20,642 nt of DNA from Candidatus Nanopelagicaceae bacterium (GCA_947490625.1 CANLHC010000005.1:1-20642), one strand, 5' to 3'. Positions 1-7,748 are shown, counted from the first letter of the stretch. Made by a program: numbers and translations. Notes: generated by a model from the sequence alone, not told the origin.

Positions 1-1
1 C

Positions 2-94
2 AATATCAACTATCTTGCCGGCATATTCCCCAGGCTTTGGACCATCTGCAACCTTCTTACCCTTGGTCGCTGTTGTCTTCTTCGCTGTAGCCAT
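2..94 (-). CDS. N-terminus of probable DNA topoisomerase/gyrase A subunit (ParC-like), cut by the window edge
   Basis: Only the first 31 codons lie in the window. They run from an ATG at 94-92 and continue past the left edge without a stop. The peptide has a Lys/Thr/Ala-rich head (MATAKKTTATKGKK) followed by PGEYAGKIVDI. Actinobacterial type IIA topoisomerase A subunits start with a short basic, disordered head and then an acidic stretch ending in (R/K)I(L/V)DID before the winged-helix domain, which is the basis for the call. From memory, a topoisomerase A-subunit gene also lies in the general neighbourhood of sepH in Streptomyces, which is weak support. The start sits back to back with the phosphodiesterase gene. 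The catalytic domain is not visible, so this is a guess from little sequence; a different protein with a Lys-rich head is possible. Confidence 0.4.
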   Translation of the reverse strand, partial: MATAKKTTATKGKKVADGPKPGEYAGKIVDI

Positions 95-201
95 GGCGTG
101 AATTGTGCCAAGAGGTTGGGCTAAATCCGTGCACCTACACGCCCACTTGTACCAACGATTACAACACAGTGGCTTGTGCATCCGCATGGGAGAATAAACA
201 T

Positions 202-1305
202 GTGCATCTGGCAGATATAACTCCGTCGATTTTTGCTTCCCTTGGACTCAGGGGTACCAACGATCGTCTAGGAATAGAACAGAGCCCATCGGGGCGAGAG
301 TTACTCTTTCTTATCGACGGCCTTGGTGCAGATGTCATTGAAACCTATCGCCAACTCATTCCAACAATTTCAGCGCTCACAGTGCATGCAAAGGTACGCA
401 CTCCTTTTCCTTCCACGACAGCAACAAGTCTTGCAACGCTCATGACTGGTGAATTACCGGGTACCCATGGAATGTTGGGATATACCGTGCGAGTACCGCG
501 AAGTGGTGGACGAATCCTGAATGCCCTTAAATGGGATGAGCGCGTGGATCCCATGACATGGCAGCCGCTTCCAACTTTATTTGAACAGGCAGTGCGAGAG
601 AACATCGCCGTTACGCACGTTGCTGCTAAACGTTACGAGCTAACAGGATTTACGCAAGCAGTATTTCGTGGCGCTACATATAGCGGAGCAAACATTGCAG
701 CAGATCTCATTGAAAAAACTGTTGCTGGCCTTCAAGCAACTCCATCTTTTCTCTACCTCTACGTCAACGATCTTGACTCTGCTGGCCACAGCGATGGTGT
801 TGGTTCAGATAAGTGGATCGCTGCCCTGGTTGGGATAGATTCATTTCTCGCCGATCTTCTTCCGCGATTGCCGAAGGGAACTAGGCTCTGGCTGACAGCC
901 GATCACGGCATGATCAATGTGCAAGAGAAGATTATTCTTGGCGTGGATAACGAACTTCTACACGGTGTTCATACAGTTGCCGGTGAACCTAGGGCGCGCC
1001 ATATCTATTTAGAGGACGCGCTAGATTCTCAATCTGCTCGTGAAGATATCGCTGGACGATGGCGCAGCTTCTTTGGCGCTAACGCCCTGGTCCATACTCG
1101 TGAAGAAGCGATTGCATCAGCTTTATTCGGAGATGTAGTCAGCGCAGATGCCTCTGATCGCATGGGAGATCTCATCGCAATTCCGTATGGTGGGTTAGTG
1201 CTTCTGGATAAAGAGCGCGCCGATAAAGAGGGTTCGATGATTGGCCATCACGGGGGATTGAGCGAGATCGAATCAACAGTGTCACTTTTAACGCGCACTG
1301 TTTAG
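202..1305 (+). CDS. Alkaline phosphatase-superfamily phosphodiesterase / nucleotide pyrophosphatase
   Basis: This is a metal-dependent phosphodiesterase/nucleotide pyrophosphatase-type enzyme; its substrate cannot be told from sequence. Metal and nucleophile motifs appear in family order: FLIDGLGAD (first metal Asp), PFPSTTATS (Thr nucleophile), NDLDSAGHSDG (Asp and His ligands), LTADHGM (Asp-His) and GHHGGLS near the C-terminus. The product is about 367 aa from the GTG at 202, which has GGGAG at 188-192 nine bases upstream and gives a protein beginning HLADITPSI, a natural family start. The frame is open back to a TTG at 103, but the extra 33 residues are Cys/Thr-rich and look untranslated. 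No signal peptide is visible. The stop lies 5 bp from the convergent sepH stop, a pairing I recall from other actinobacteria. Confidence 0.85.
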   Translation: MHLADITPSIFASLGLRGTNDRLGIEQSPSGRELLFLIDGLGADVIETYRQLIPTISALTVHAKVRTPFPSTTATSLATLMTGELPGTHGMLGYTVRVPRSGGRILNALKWDERVDPMTWQPLPTLFEQAVRENIAVTHVAAKRYELTGFTQAVFRGATYSGANIAADLIEKTVAGLQATPSFLYLYVNDLDSAGHSDGVGSDKWIAALVGIDSFLADLLPRLPKGTRLWLTADHGMINVQEKIILGVDNELLHGVHTVAGEPRARHIYLEDALDSQSAREDIAGRWRSFFGANALVHTREEAIASALFGDVVSADASDRMGDLIAIPYGGLVLLDKERADKEGSMIGHHGGLSEIESTVSLLTRTV

Positions 1306-1310
1306 CTCAC

Positions 1311-2135
1311 TTACTTAAATAAATCATCCTCTGGGTCAGTGTCGTCAGTTGGTGTTGTAGCTGCCCGACCGAACATGATTTCATCCCATGAAGGAACTTT
1401 TGCGCGACCGGTAATTCCTTCGGCCTGATCCTCAGCGCGCGGTGTGTCACGAATTGCTACAAGGCGTGGAGTTTCACGTGGCTGCTCGGGTTCAGGAATC
1501 GAGTCAACAATGCGCGACGGATGGCTTGGCTCTGCGTGAACAAGTCCTGGATTCGTTGTGCGCGCAACTGGCTCTTGTCCCAGCATCCATCGGCCATTTT
1601 CATCTGTTGCAACAATTAATCTGCGATTGAGATCGAAATTCCAGGTGGCATGTCCTTGGCCATCACGATTTGGATAGGAGAGATCGATTGTCCATGTGCC
1701 GTCATCGAGTCGCCATGAGTTCCATGACAATGAATCGCTATCGACTCCGCGTGGAGCAAGGCGCGAGGTGACTACATCTAAAAATGTCTCTTGATCGCGC
1801 GCGCTATCTTTACGAAGCAGAACAAGAAAAGCTTGATCCAAGATATACACACGCTCTTGCAAGATTGGTCCAGCAAATCGTTCAACTTTATCGACACTGA
1901 TGTGTCCGTCACGTGCGATGGAATCCATCGTCTGACCTGCTCGAAGGCGGCGTTGAATCTCTTTCACACTCATGTTTTCTGACTCTTGCGAAGTTTCAAC
2001 AGCAGTCAAGCGCGGTTGATTAACTGTTGCTCGCAACGTATCGCTGATGCGCACCGTGAATTCAGAGCCTTGCGCATCGGTGAGTGTGAGGTGGGTGCCT
2101 TCAGGGTTCTTGCCCGTTAAACGCAGATCACTCAT
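1311..2135 (-). CDS. sepH: Septation protein SepH (DUF3071)
   Basis: SepH is an actinobacterial cell-division protein that binds FtsZ and promotes Z-ring assembly. The 274-aa product has the DUF3071 layout. An N-terminal domain opens with DLRLTGKNPEGTHLTLTD. A helix-turn-helix-like segment lies at about residues 55-87 (MSVKEIQRRLRAGQTMDSIA), followed by ERVYILDQ and the WNSWRLDDGTWTI section at about 140-150. A Pro/Glu-rich linker follows at about 200-245, and the C-terminus carries the conserved VPSWDEIMFG motif at 247-256. The protein is shorter than Streptomyces SepH because the linker is shorter. The ATG at 2135 has no Shine-Dalgarno sequence but has TATTCT seven bases upstream, so the mRNA may be leaderless. 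It is divergent from the phosphatase gene at 2166 across only 30 bp. Confidence 0.92.
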   Translation of the reverse strand: MSDLRLTGKNPEGTHLTLTDAQGSEFTVRISDTLRATVNQPRLTAVETSQESENMSVKEIQRRLRAGQTMDSIARDGHISVDKVERFAGPILQERVYILDQAFLVLLRKDSARDQETFLDVVTSRLAPRGVDSDSLSWNSWRLDDGTWTIDLSYPNRDGQGHATWNFDLNRRLIVATDENGRWMLGQEPVARTTNPGLVHAEPSHPSRIVDSIPEPEQPRETPRLVAIRDTPRAEDQAEGITGRAKVPSWDEIMFGRAATTPTDDTDPEDDLFK

Positions 2136-2142
2136 GTGCGGC

Positions 2143-2148
2143 AGAATA
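2143..2148 (-). promoter_or_regulatory. Candidate -10 box of sepH (leaderless)
   Basis: TATTCT on the minus strand fits the actinobacterial TANNNT -10 pattern and ends 7 nt before the sepH ATG, with no Shine-Dalgarno sequence between. Transcription would start at or next to the A of the ATG. No good -35 was seen. Confidence 0.45.
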
Positions 2149-2153
2149 TCCGA

Positions 2154-2159
2154 TAAAGT
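2154..2159 (+). promoter_or_regulatory. Candidate -10 box of the inositol monophosphatase gene (leaderless)
   Basis: TAAAGT on the plus strand ends 6 nt before the ATG at 2166, the spacing expected for a leaderless transcript. It lies 5 bp from the opposing sepH -10, so the two promoters must share upstream DNA and any -35 contacts lie inside the neighbouring coding region. Confidence 0.4.
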
Positions 2160-2165
2160 CAGGAT

Positions 2166-2954
2166 ATGACCCCAGAGACTTCCAGGCTCGCCTCAGAATT
2201 ACATCAATTGGCAGAATCCGTGGCGATCGCAGCGGGGGAGCTACTCATGCAGCGCCCTTCCCACTTTGATCTGACAGAAAAGTCCACCGCGATCGACTTT
2301 GCTACACAGATGGATGAGAAGGCAGAGGCACTTATCGTCGAGACCATTCTGCGGGCACGTCCTGATGATGGAATCATCGGCGAAGAAGGCGCGGCCCGTC
2401 CTAGCAATTCTGGAATCACATGGGTTATCGATCCACTCGATGGAACGGTCAACTATTTTTATGGCCTACCAGGGTGGAATGTCAGCATCGCCGCGCGCGA
2501 TGATGAGGGATCACTTGTTGGAGTTGTTGCAGCACCAACGATTAATTCGCTCTGGTATGCAATTCGCGGAGGCGGTGCATTTCATAACGGTCAGAAGATT
2601 GGCTGTTCATCCAATGTTGCACTCGATCGCGCACTCCTTGGAACCGGATTTGCCTATGACGTGGCAGACCGCGCTATACAGATTGCAATGGTGGCATCAC
2701 TTCTTCCGCGCACGCGCGACATTAGACGGATGGGTTCAGCAGCAGTTGATCTCTGCCATGTAGGGATGGGCGCACTCGATGGATATTTTGAACATGGCCT
2801 CAAAGATTGGGATTGGGCAGCAGGTGCCCTCGTTGCTACTGAGGCGGGAGCTCACGTTGCCCACATTGGCGATGGCGAACGCAAGCTCACGGTAGCGGCC
2901 GGTCCTGGCCTCTTTCCGGTGCTACAGGAAGCGCTCGCACGCGTAGAGATCTAG
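2166..2954 (+). CDS. Inositol monophosphatase-family phosphatase
   Basis: This is a Mg2+-dependent phosphatase of the IMPase/FIG superfamily. It probably hydrolyses myo-inositol 1-phosphate or a related small phosphate such as histidinol phosphate; the sequence does not decide between them. The 262-aa length is normal. Metal-binding motifs are complete: IIGEEG (E73, E74), VIDPLDGTVNY (D89, D92) and DWDWAAGALVATEAG (D216). The GYF and HGLK segments before the last motif are also typical. The ATG at 2166 has AGG only two bases away, too close for a good ribosome site, and TAAAGT at 2154-2159 fits a leaderless start. The gene is divergent from sepH and followed by a 107-bp gap before rplS. Confidence 0.88.
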   Translation: MTPETSRLASELHQLAESVAIAAGELLMQRPSHFDLTEKSTAIDFATQMDEKAEALIVETILRARPDDGIIGEEGAARPSNSGITWVIDPLDGTVNYFYGLPGWNVSIAARDDEGSLVGVVAAPTINSLWYAIRGGGAFHNGQKIGCSSNVALDRALLGTGFAYDVADRAIQIAMVASLLPRTRDIRRMGSAAVDLCHVGMGALDGYFEHGLKDWDWAAGALVATEAGAHVAHIGDGERKLTVAAGPGLFPVLQEALARVEI

Positions 2955-2968
2955 CCCATCTCGGCCGA

Positions 2969-2999
2969 TTTACGCTCAGGGCCCCTTATGTGGCAAGAT
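2969..2999 (+). promoter_or_regulatory. Weak candidate promoter for the rplS operon
   Basis: In the 107-bp gap before rplS, TTTACG (2969-2974) could act as -35 and CAAGAT (2994-2999) as -10, with a long 19-bp spacer. It would give a leader of about 55 nt before rplS. Neither box matches consensus well; the call rests mainly on the need for a promoter here. Confidence 0.25.
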
Positions 3000-3061
3000 A
3001 GGCGGTCTGCGCTGCTACACAGTAAGCGCCGAATTGATAGAAAAGAAACCTGAGGACGAAA

Positions 3062-3604
3062 ATGAACATTCTTGATGCCGTTGATGCCAAGTCATTGCGT
3101 AAGGACATCCCACAGTTCCGCGCTGGCGATGAGCTCAAGATCCACGTTCGCGTGATCGAAGGTTCTAAGAGCCGTGTTCAGGTCTTCCAAGGAATTGTTA
3201 TCCGTCGTCAAGGAGATGGCGTCCGCGAGACATTTACCATTCGTAAAGTCTCATACGGTGTCGGAGTAGAACGTACCTTCCCAGTACACACCCCAGTTAT
3301 TGAAAAGATTGAACTCGTCAAGAAGGGCGATGTACGTCGCGCCAAGCTTTATTACCTGCGCGATCTTCGCGGTAAGGCTGCCAAGATTCGCGAAAAGCGC
3401 GATGGCGTTGAAGGTTACGGCGATGGAATTCTTTCGACTCCAGAACCAATCGTTGAAGCCGTTGTTGAGCCAGTTGTTGAAGCCGTCGTAGAGGCTCCAG
3501 TTGAAGTTGTTGCAGAAGCACCTGCTGAGATTGTTGCAGAAGCACCTGCAGAAATCGTGGCGGAAGAAGCTGCTCCAGCTGATGATGCCGCAACTGATAA
3601 ATAA
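3062..3604 (+). CDS. rplS: 50S ribosomal protein L19 with an acidic C-terminal extension
   Basis: L19 sits at the interface of the two ribosomal subunits. Residues 1 to about 117 are the whole L19 fold, with IPQFRAGDELKIHVRVIEG, VQVFQGIVIRRQ, ETFTIRKVSYGVGVERTFP and the basic segment RRAKLYYLRDLRGKAAKI. Bacterial L19 normally ends about there, at 115-120 aa. This protein continues to 180 aa with a low-complexity tail rich in Ala, Val, Glu and Pro (residues 124-180) built from degenerate EAPAEIVA-like units. GAGGA six bases before the ATG at 3062 is a good ribosome-binding site. It leads the rplS-lepB-rnhB run. The rimM-trmD genes that often precede rplS are absent here. Confidence 0.97.
   Translation: MNILDAVDAKSLRKDIPQFRAGDELKIHVRVIEGSKSRVQVFQGIVIRRQGDGVRETFTIRKVSYGVGVERTFPVHTPVIEKIELVKKGDVRRAKLYYLRDLRGKAAKIREKRDGVEGYGDGILSTPEPIVEAVVEPVVEAVVEAPVEVVAEAPAEIVAEAPAEIVAEEAAPADDAATDK
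3507..3549 (+). repeat. Short direct repeat inside the rplS tail
   Basis: A 19-bp unit, TTGTTGCAGAAGCACCTGC, occurs at 3507-3525 and again at 3531-3549, a 24-bp period. It encodes two copies of the octapeptide (V)VAEAPAEI. The flanking DNA continues as weaker repeats of the same GAA/GTT/GCT-rich kind. The exact nucleotide identity suggests recent in-frame duplication, and 24 bp keeps the frame. Confidence 0.85.
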
Positions 3605-3628
3605 GCTGAGTAACACACCCCGCCGCTC

Positions 3629-4282
3629 ATGATGCGTAAGGGTTCGTTCTTTCGCGAACTTCCAATCCTGGTTGCGCTCGCAATCATTGTTTCATTATTT
3701 ATCAAGTCTTTCCTGGTGCAGTTTTTCTTTATTCCATCAGGGTCAATGGAGAACACACTACAAATCAATGATCGCGTTGCCGTTAACCGCATTCCATTTC
3801 TCCACGACAATATTGAACGCGGTGATGTCATAGTTTTTCGTGATCCCGCAGGCTGGCTTGCGGATCCAGACGAGTCATCGGGAAATAGAGTAATCGGTGC
3901 GATCAAGGATGGGCTTGTCCTTGTAGGTATTGTGCCTAATCCGGCTAAGCAATATCTAGTTAAGCGCGTGATTGGTGTTGCCGGAGATCAAGTAATTGCT
4001 AAGGACAAAGTTCTGACCATCAACGGGGAGAAAACTCAAGAGCCATACATATTTGCTGGAAACACACCGAGTGATACAGATTTTAATGTGACGGTACCAG
4101 CAGGAAAAGTCTGGGTGATGGGCGACCATCGCGGTGCAAGTGGAGATTCGCGTGTGCACCAAGATGACATTAATAACGGAATGGTTCCAGTGGAGAAAAT
4201 TACTGGTCAAGCGTTTGCTGTCATCTGGCCACTCAATCGACTAGGTGTGATTTCATCCCATGACCCACTTGCGAAAAAGTGA
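3629..4282 (+). CDS. lepB: Signal peptidase I
   Basis: Type I signal peptidase removes signal peptides from exported proteins at the outer face of the cytoplasmic membrane. The 217-aa product has one N-terminal membrane helix (about residues 11-34) and then the catalytic box FIPSGSMENTL with nucleophile S39. The general-base Lys is K112 in YLVKRVIGVAGD, and GDHRGASGDSR provides the last conserved box. The insert between the two catalytic boxes contains DPAGWLADPD, as in other actinobacterial enzymes. Two adjacent ATGs (3629, 3632) are possible starts and neither has a strong ribosome site. The gene lies 24 bp after rplS, and its stop overlaps the GTG of rnhB by 4 bp, so translation is probably coupled. 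Confidence 0.95.
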   Translation: MMRKGSFFRELPILVALAIIVSLFIKSFLVQFFFIPSGSMENTLQINDRVAVNRIPFLHDNIERGDVIVFRDPAGWLADPDESSGNRVIGAIKDGLVLVGIVPNPAKQYLVKRVIGVAGDQVIAKDKVLTINGEKTQEPYIFAGNTPSDTDFNVTVPAGKVWVMGDHRGASGDSRVHQDDINNGMVPVEKITGQAFAVIWPLNRLGVISSHDPLAKK

Positions 4283-4890
4283 GCGACGACAAAATAATCG
4301 AAGATCGACTGCTTGCTGCCGGAATTTCACCGTTTGCGGGCGTCGATGAAGCAGGTCGAGGTGCTTGTGCCGGACCTCTTGTTATCGCGTCAGTAATCCT
4401 TAAAGATCATCGCAGTCCTGAACTGCAAGAAGTACGCGATTCCAAAGAACTGTCAGAAAATATGCGCGAAGACTTATTCGATGTTGTCAGTGATGCAGCA
4501 ATATCGATGAGCGTGATAATCGTTTCTCATGATGAGATTGATGCGCGCGGAGTTCATGCTGCCAATCTCGATGGCATGAGGCGAGCGGTACAAGGTCTAG
4601 ATATCGCACCTGCCTATGTTCTTACTGATGGATACCCCATTGCTGGTTTAGCAACTCCAAACCTTGCGGTGTGGAAGGGTGATCAAGTGGTGACAAGCAT
4701 TAGCGCGGCATCAATTATCGCCAAAGTGACACGAGATCGAATTATGCGAGAGCTAGATAGCACCTACCCTGTCTATGGGTTTAAATCACACAAGGGGTAT
4801 ATCACCAAGGCGCATACAACCGCTCTTGAAAAACATGGAGTATCGCCGGTTCATCGCAGATCCTTTGCAAATATCGCAGCACTTCTCTAA
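4279..4890 (+). CDS. rnhB: Ribonuclease HII
   Basis: RNase HII cuts the RNA strand of RNA-DNA hybrids and starts removal of single ribonucleotides misincorporated in DNA. The 203-aa product shows the HII signature AGVDEAGRGACAGPLV with catalytic D23 and E24, then DSKELSE, a third Asp in LTDGYP (D117) and a fourth in WKGDQ (D135). It ends with the substrate-contact segment YGFKSHKGYITKAH. The start is the GTG at 4279, overlapping the lepB stop as GTGA. The adjacent position in the rplS-lepB-rnhB string is conserved in actinobacteria. Confidence 0.96.
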   Translation: MSDDKIIEDRLLAAGISPFAGVDEAGRGACAGPLVIASVILKDHRSPELQEVRDSKELSENMREDLFDVVSDAAISMSVIIVSHDEIDARGVHAANLDGMRRAVQGLDIAPAYVLTDGYPIAGLATPNLAVWKGDQVVTSISAASIIAKVTRDRIMRELDSTYPVYGFKSHKGYITKAHTTALEKHGVSPVHRRSFANIAALL

Positions 4891-4940
4891 TTTACCCACA
4901 GTGAGAGTAGCTCTGATGATGCGCTACTTGCTTCCATATC

Positions 4941-4946
4941 TACCCT
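4941..4946 (+). promoter_or_regulatory. Candidate -10 box of yraN (leaderless)
   Basis: TACCCT fits TANNNT and ends exactly 6 nt before the yraN ATG at 4953. No Shine-Dalgarno sequence is present (the spacer is GCCCTC). A 6-bp inverted repeat, AGTAGC (4906-4911) with GCTACT (4923-4928), lies just upstream. Confidence 0.4.
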
Positions 4947-4952
4947 GCCCTC

Positions 4953-5333
4953 ATGACTGGTGCACAGGTAAGAAAAAGTAGAAACCGACAGATTGGCGCA
5001 TTTGGCGAAGCAACTATCGCCGCGTACCTACAGTCGAGAAACTTTGAGATTATTGATCGAAATTGGCGAATCAAGGAAGGCGAAATTGATCTCATCGCCT
5101 CTGATCAGAGCGGGGTTATCCATTTCGTTGAAGTAAAAACCCGTTCTTCCCTTGCCTTTGGTGATCCGCTAGAAGCGATCGATAGAAGCAAAGCACGAAG
5201 GCTGCAACGACTGGCTCTAGCGTGGCTAGTGACTAGCCACCATTTCGGGTATGAGTTCTCTATTGATGTTGCTGCAGTGTTATTGGCTGCAGACGGATCT
5301 CACACAATCGATTATCGCGAAAACATTCTATGA
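4953..5333 (+). CDS. yraN: UPF0102 protein, YraN family endonuclease-like
   Basis: This is a small protein of the restriction-endonuclease-like fold whose cellular role is not settled. The 126-aa length is normal. The nuclease-like core is intact: QIGAFGEATIAAYLQSRNFEII, then KEGEIDLIA with D46, and FVEVKTRSS with E60 and K62, which forms the (E/D)xK part of the PD-(D/E)xK motif. The C-terminal part has the usual FSIDVAAVL. It is separated from rnhB by 62 bp, and its TGA overlaps the ATG of comM (ATGA). Genes of this family commonly sit directly before comM and dprA, suggesting a role in DNA processing. Confidence 0.92.
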   Translation: MTGAQVRKSRNRQIGAFGEATIAAYLQSRNFEIIDRNWRIKEGEIDLIASDQSGVIHFVEVKTRSSLAFGDPLEAIDRSKARRLQRLALAWLVTSHHFGYEFSIDVAAVLLAADGSHTIDYRENIL

Positions 5334-6847
5334 GCTTGGGACGCTCGATTTCGATGGGTCTAGTCGGATTAGCTGGCAACACTGTTATTGTCGAAGTTGA
5401 TATCAGCGATGGTCTGCCACATTACAATCTTTTAGGACTTCCTGATGCAGCACTGACTGAATCGCGCGATCGTGTGCGTGCAGCGCTGACCAATAGTGGT
5501 GAAAGCTGGCCGAATCGCAAGGTGACAGTCTCGCTTTCACCCGCCTGGTTACCCAAGAGTGGATCAAGCTTTGATTTAGCGATTGCACTTGCAATCTTGG
5601 TTGCTCACGGACAATTACCGCAAGACTCGATTGATTCAACTCTCATACTTGGTGAACTCTCACTCGATGGAACAATCCGAGGTGTCAATGGTGTATTACC
5701 GGCGCTTATCGCCGGTCAACGTGATGGAATCAAAAAAGCGATTATTCCTGTGACAAATATTGGTGAGGGCGCTCTACTCGAGTCGATGAATGTTCTTGCC
5801 TTTACAACACTGAGCCAACTTCTTCTCTTTCTGCGCACCGGCTCTGGAGAAAGTGTTCTACCACCGATGAATTCCGAACAAGCTGAAACTTTTCTTGATT
5901 TTGAGGATGTTGCAGGCCAGTCATTGGCGCGCTTTGGAGCAGAAGTTGCTGCAACTGGGGGACACCATCTCTTATTGATTGGTCCGCCAGGAGCTGGAAA
6001 GACGATGATCGCATCTCGGATTCCAACTATTTTGCCACTGTTAACAAGTGATCAAACACTTGAAGTAACAGCACTGCATTCTGTGGCAGGAACACTCTCG
6101 CAACGCTCACCGATGTCACGCATGCCACCAATTGTTGCGCCACATCACAGTGCTACTCGGGTATCTATGGTTGGCGGTGGTTCACATGTGATTCGACCCG
6201 GTGCTTGTTCGCTTGCTCACCACGGAGTTCTCTTTATCGATGAAGCACCCGAATGCGCTACCGGAATTCTAGATTCTCTTCGCCAACCACTTGAATCCGG
6301 CACGATTACGATTGCACGTAGCGTCGGAAACATTACCTTTCCTTCACAGTTCCTATTAGTCCTTGCCGCCAACCCATGTCCCTGCGGAAAATTCACAGGC
6401 CGTGGATTGGGATGTAGTTGTTCATCGCTTCAAGTGCGCAGATACCTGGGAAAACTATCTGGACCGCTGATGGATCGCATCGATATGCGCATCACGGTTG
6501 AACCGGTCGGACGGACAGATATTGCATCTACTGAACTTGGAGAATCTAGCGCTGTCATCGCCCAGCGAGTACTTGCAGCTCGCTCTGTAGCGCGTGAACG
6601 TTTTGCAGGAAGAGGATTCGAACTCAACAGCGCAATTCCTGCTCGCTCATTACGCACTGACTTTAAACCTGATCGGAGCGCTATGAACTTTCTGCATGAC
6701 CATCTTGATCGTCAACTCTTAACGGCCCGCGGTCTCCACAAAGTAATTCGCCTGAGTTGGACATTGGCTGACTTAACGGGACGAAATCAACCAACCCTGG
6801 CCGATGTGATGAAGGCATACACCTTGCGCGAAGGAGGAATATCGTGA
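5330..6847 (+). CDS. comM: YifB/ComM-family Mg-chelatase-like AAA+ ATPase
   Basis: ComM-type proteins are hexameric AAA+ helicases that extend branch migration during integration of taken-up DNA; the old name is Mg-chelatase-related protein. The 505-aa product has an N-terminal Lon-protease-like S5 domain (about 1-170, with GLPDAALTESRDRVRAAL and GELSLDG). The AAA+ domain follows, with Walker A GPPGAGKT at 218-225 and Walker B LFIDEAPE at 301-308. A Cys cluster lies in NPCPCG (C350, C352) and GCSCSS (C362, C364). The C-terminal Mg_chelatase segment runs RGLHKVIRLSWTLADL. It overlaps yraN by 4 bp and dprA by 4 bp, so it is translationally coupled to the DNA-uptake gene dprA. Confidence 0.93.
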   Translation: MSLGRSISMGLVGLAGNTVIVEVDISDGLPHYNLLGLPDAALTESRDRVRAALTNSGESWPNRKVTVSLSPAWLPKSGSSFDLAIALAILVAHGQLPQDSIDSTLILGELSLDGTIRGVNGVLPALIAGQRDGIKKAIIPVTNIGEGALLESMNVLAFTTLSQLLLFLRTGSGESVLPPMNSEQAETFLDFEDVAGQSLARFGAEVAATGGHHLLLIGPPGAGKTMIASRIPTILPLLTSDQTLEVTALHSVAGTLSQRSPMSRMPPIVAPHHSATRVSMVGGGSHVIRPGACSLAHHGVLFIDEAPECATGILDSLRQPLESGTITIARSVGNITFPSQFLLVLAANPCPCGKFTGRGLGCSCSSLQVRRYLGKLSGPLMDRIDMRITVEPVGRTDIASTELGESSAVIAQRVLAARSVARERFAGRGFELNSAIPARSLRTDFKPDRSAMNFLHDHLDRQLLTARGLHKVIRLSWTLADLTGRNQPTLADVMKAYTLREGGIS

Positions 6848-7719
6848 ATCCAGAGAAGGCTGCCCGATTAGAACTCTTTGCAGCGATTGAAGGAGGCAGT
6901 ACTTTTTGGACGAGTGAGATTGCCTCTCAAGGAGTAATTCAAACCCTCCACTCAATCAAAGATGGTTTTTATCGTTCGAGCAAAGGTGAGAAGACACTTT
7001 CGCAGATACATCCAGGTGGTGCCGACGAACTTGTGACTCTTATTGACAACGCTGGCGGATCTTTTCTCACACCTGAAGATTTAGGTTGGCCCAATCAACT
7101 CAACGATCTAGCAGCAATGCCAATCGGACTCATTGTTAAGGGAAGAGTTGAATGTCTAAGCCAGCGCTCGATTGCAATTGTGGGAACGCGTAATCCGACA
7201 CCGTATGGAGCACGTATCGCCAGTGATTTTGCCGCAGGTTTTGTTGATCGTGAATGGCTGATTGTCAGCGGTGGTGCATATGGAATAGATACTCATGCTC
7301 ATAAAGGGGCGCTGATTGCCGAAGGCGTAACAATTGCTGTCATCGCAAGTGGGATCGACATTAACTATCCTGCCGGTAACGAGAGGCTCTTTTCAGAAAT
7401 AGCTGAGCTAGGTGCACTCGTGAGCGAAGTAATGCCAGGTACTCCTGCATTTCCATCTCGATTTCTTACACGCAATCGAATTATTGCCGCACTATCAAAG
7501 AGCACGTTGGTGGTTGAAGCAGCCTTTCGTAGTGGCTCACTTCGCACTGCACGAGATGCAGCAGAGTTACTACGTCCTGTCATGGCGATTCCTGGCCCAA
7601 TTAATTCACCAACATCTGAAGGCACTCATCGCTTAATTGGTGAGCGAGCGGCAGAGATCGTTACATCTGTGGCTGATGCGATAGAGCTGATTTCGTCACT
7701 AGAGGACTCGTTTAGGTAA
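6844..7719 (+). CDS. dprA: DNA-processing protein DprA
   Basis: DprA binds incoming single-stranded DNA and loads RecA during natural transformation. The Rossmann-like core is clear: SIAIVGTRNPTPYGARIASDFA at about 109-130, LIVSGGAYGIDTHAHKGAL at about 139-157, SGIDINYPAGNERLF, FLTRNRIIAALSKSTLVVEA and IPGPINSPTSEGTHRLI. The 291-aa length is at the short end of the family; no extra C-terminal winged-helix domain is obvious. The GTG start at 6844 overlaps the comM stop and is preceded by AAGGAGG at 6831-6837 with a 6-nt spacer, the strongest ribosome-binding site in the window. That suggests independent, efficient initiation. With comM it hints at DNA-uptake ability, though no pilus or ComEC gene is present here. 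Confidence 0.95.
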   Translation: MNPEKAARLELFAAIEGGSTFWTSEIASQGVIQTLHSIKDGFYRSSKGEKTLSQIHPGGADELVTLIDNAGGSFLTPEDLGWPNQLNDLAAMPIGLIVKGRVECLSQRSIAIVGTRNPTPYGARIASDFAAGFVDREWLIVSGGAYGIDTHAHKGALIAEGVTIAVIASGIDINYPAGNERLFSEIAELGALVSEVMPGTPAFPSRFLTRNRIIAALSKSTLVVEAAFRSGSLRTARDAAELLRPVMAIPGPINSPTSEGTHRLIGERAAEIVTSVADAIELISSLEDSFR

Positions 7720-7748
7720 ATACCTTGCGCTGATGGGAGAATATTCCT

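Noticed and set aside
103..201. Longer start (TTG at 103) for the phosphodiesterase gene
   Set aside because: The extra residues are Cys/Thr-rich and unlike the family, whereas the GTG at 202 has GGGAG at a fair distance and gives a natural N-terminus.
3507..3549. Direct repeats considered as a CRISPR array or mobile element
   Set aside because: The repeats are coding, in frame with L19, only 24 bp apart and without spacers.
3415..3906. 163-codon open frame on the minus strand over the rplS tail and lepB start
   Set aside because: Its product is Ser/Thr/Ala low-complexity because it is the complement of the GAA/GTT-rich tail; it has no motif and covers two sure genes.
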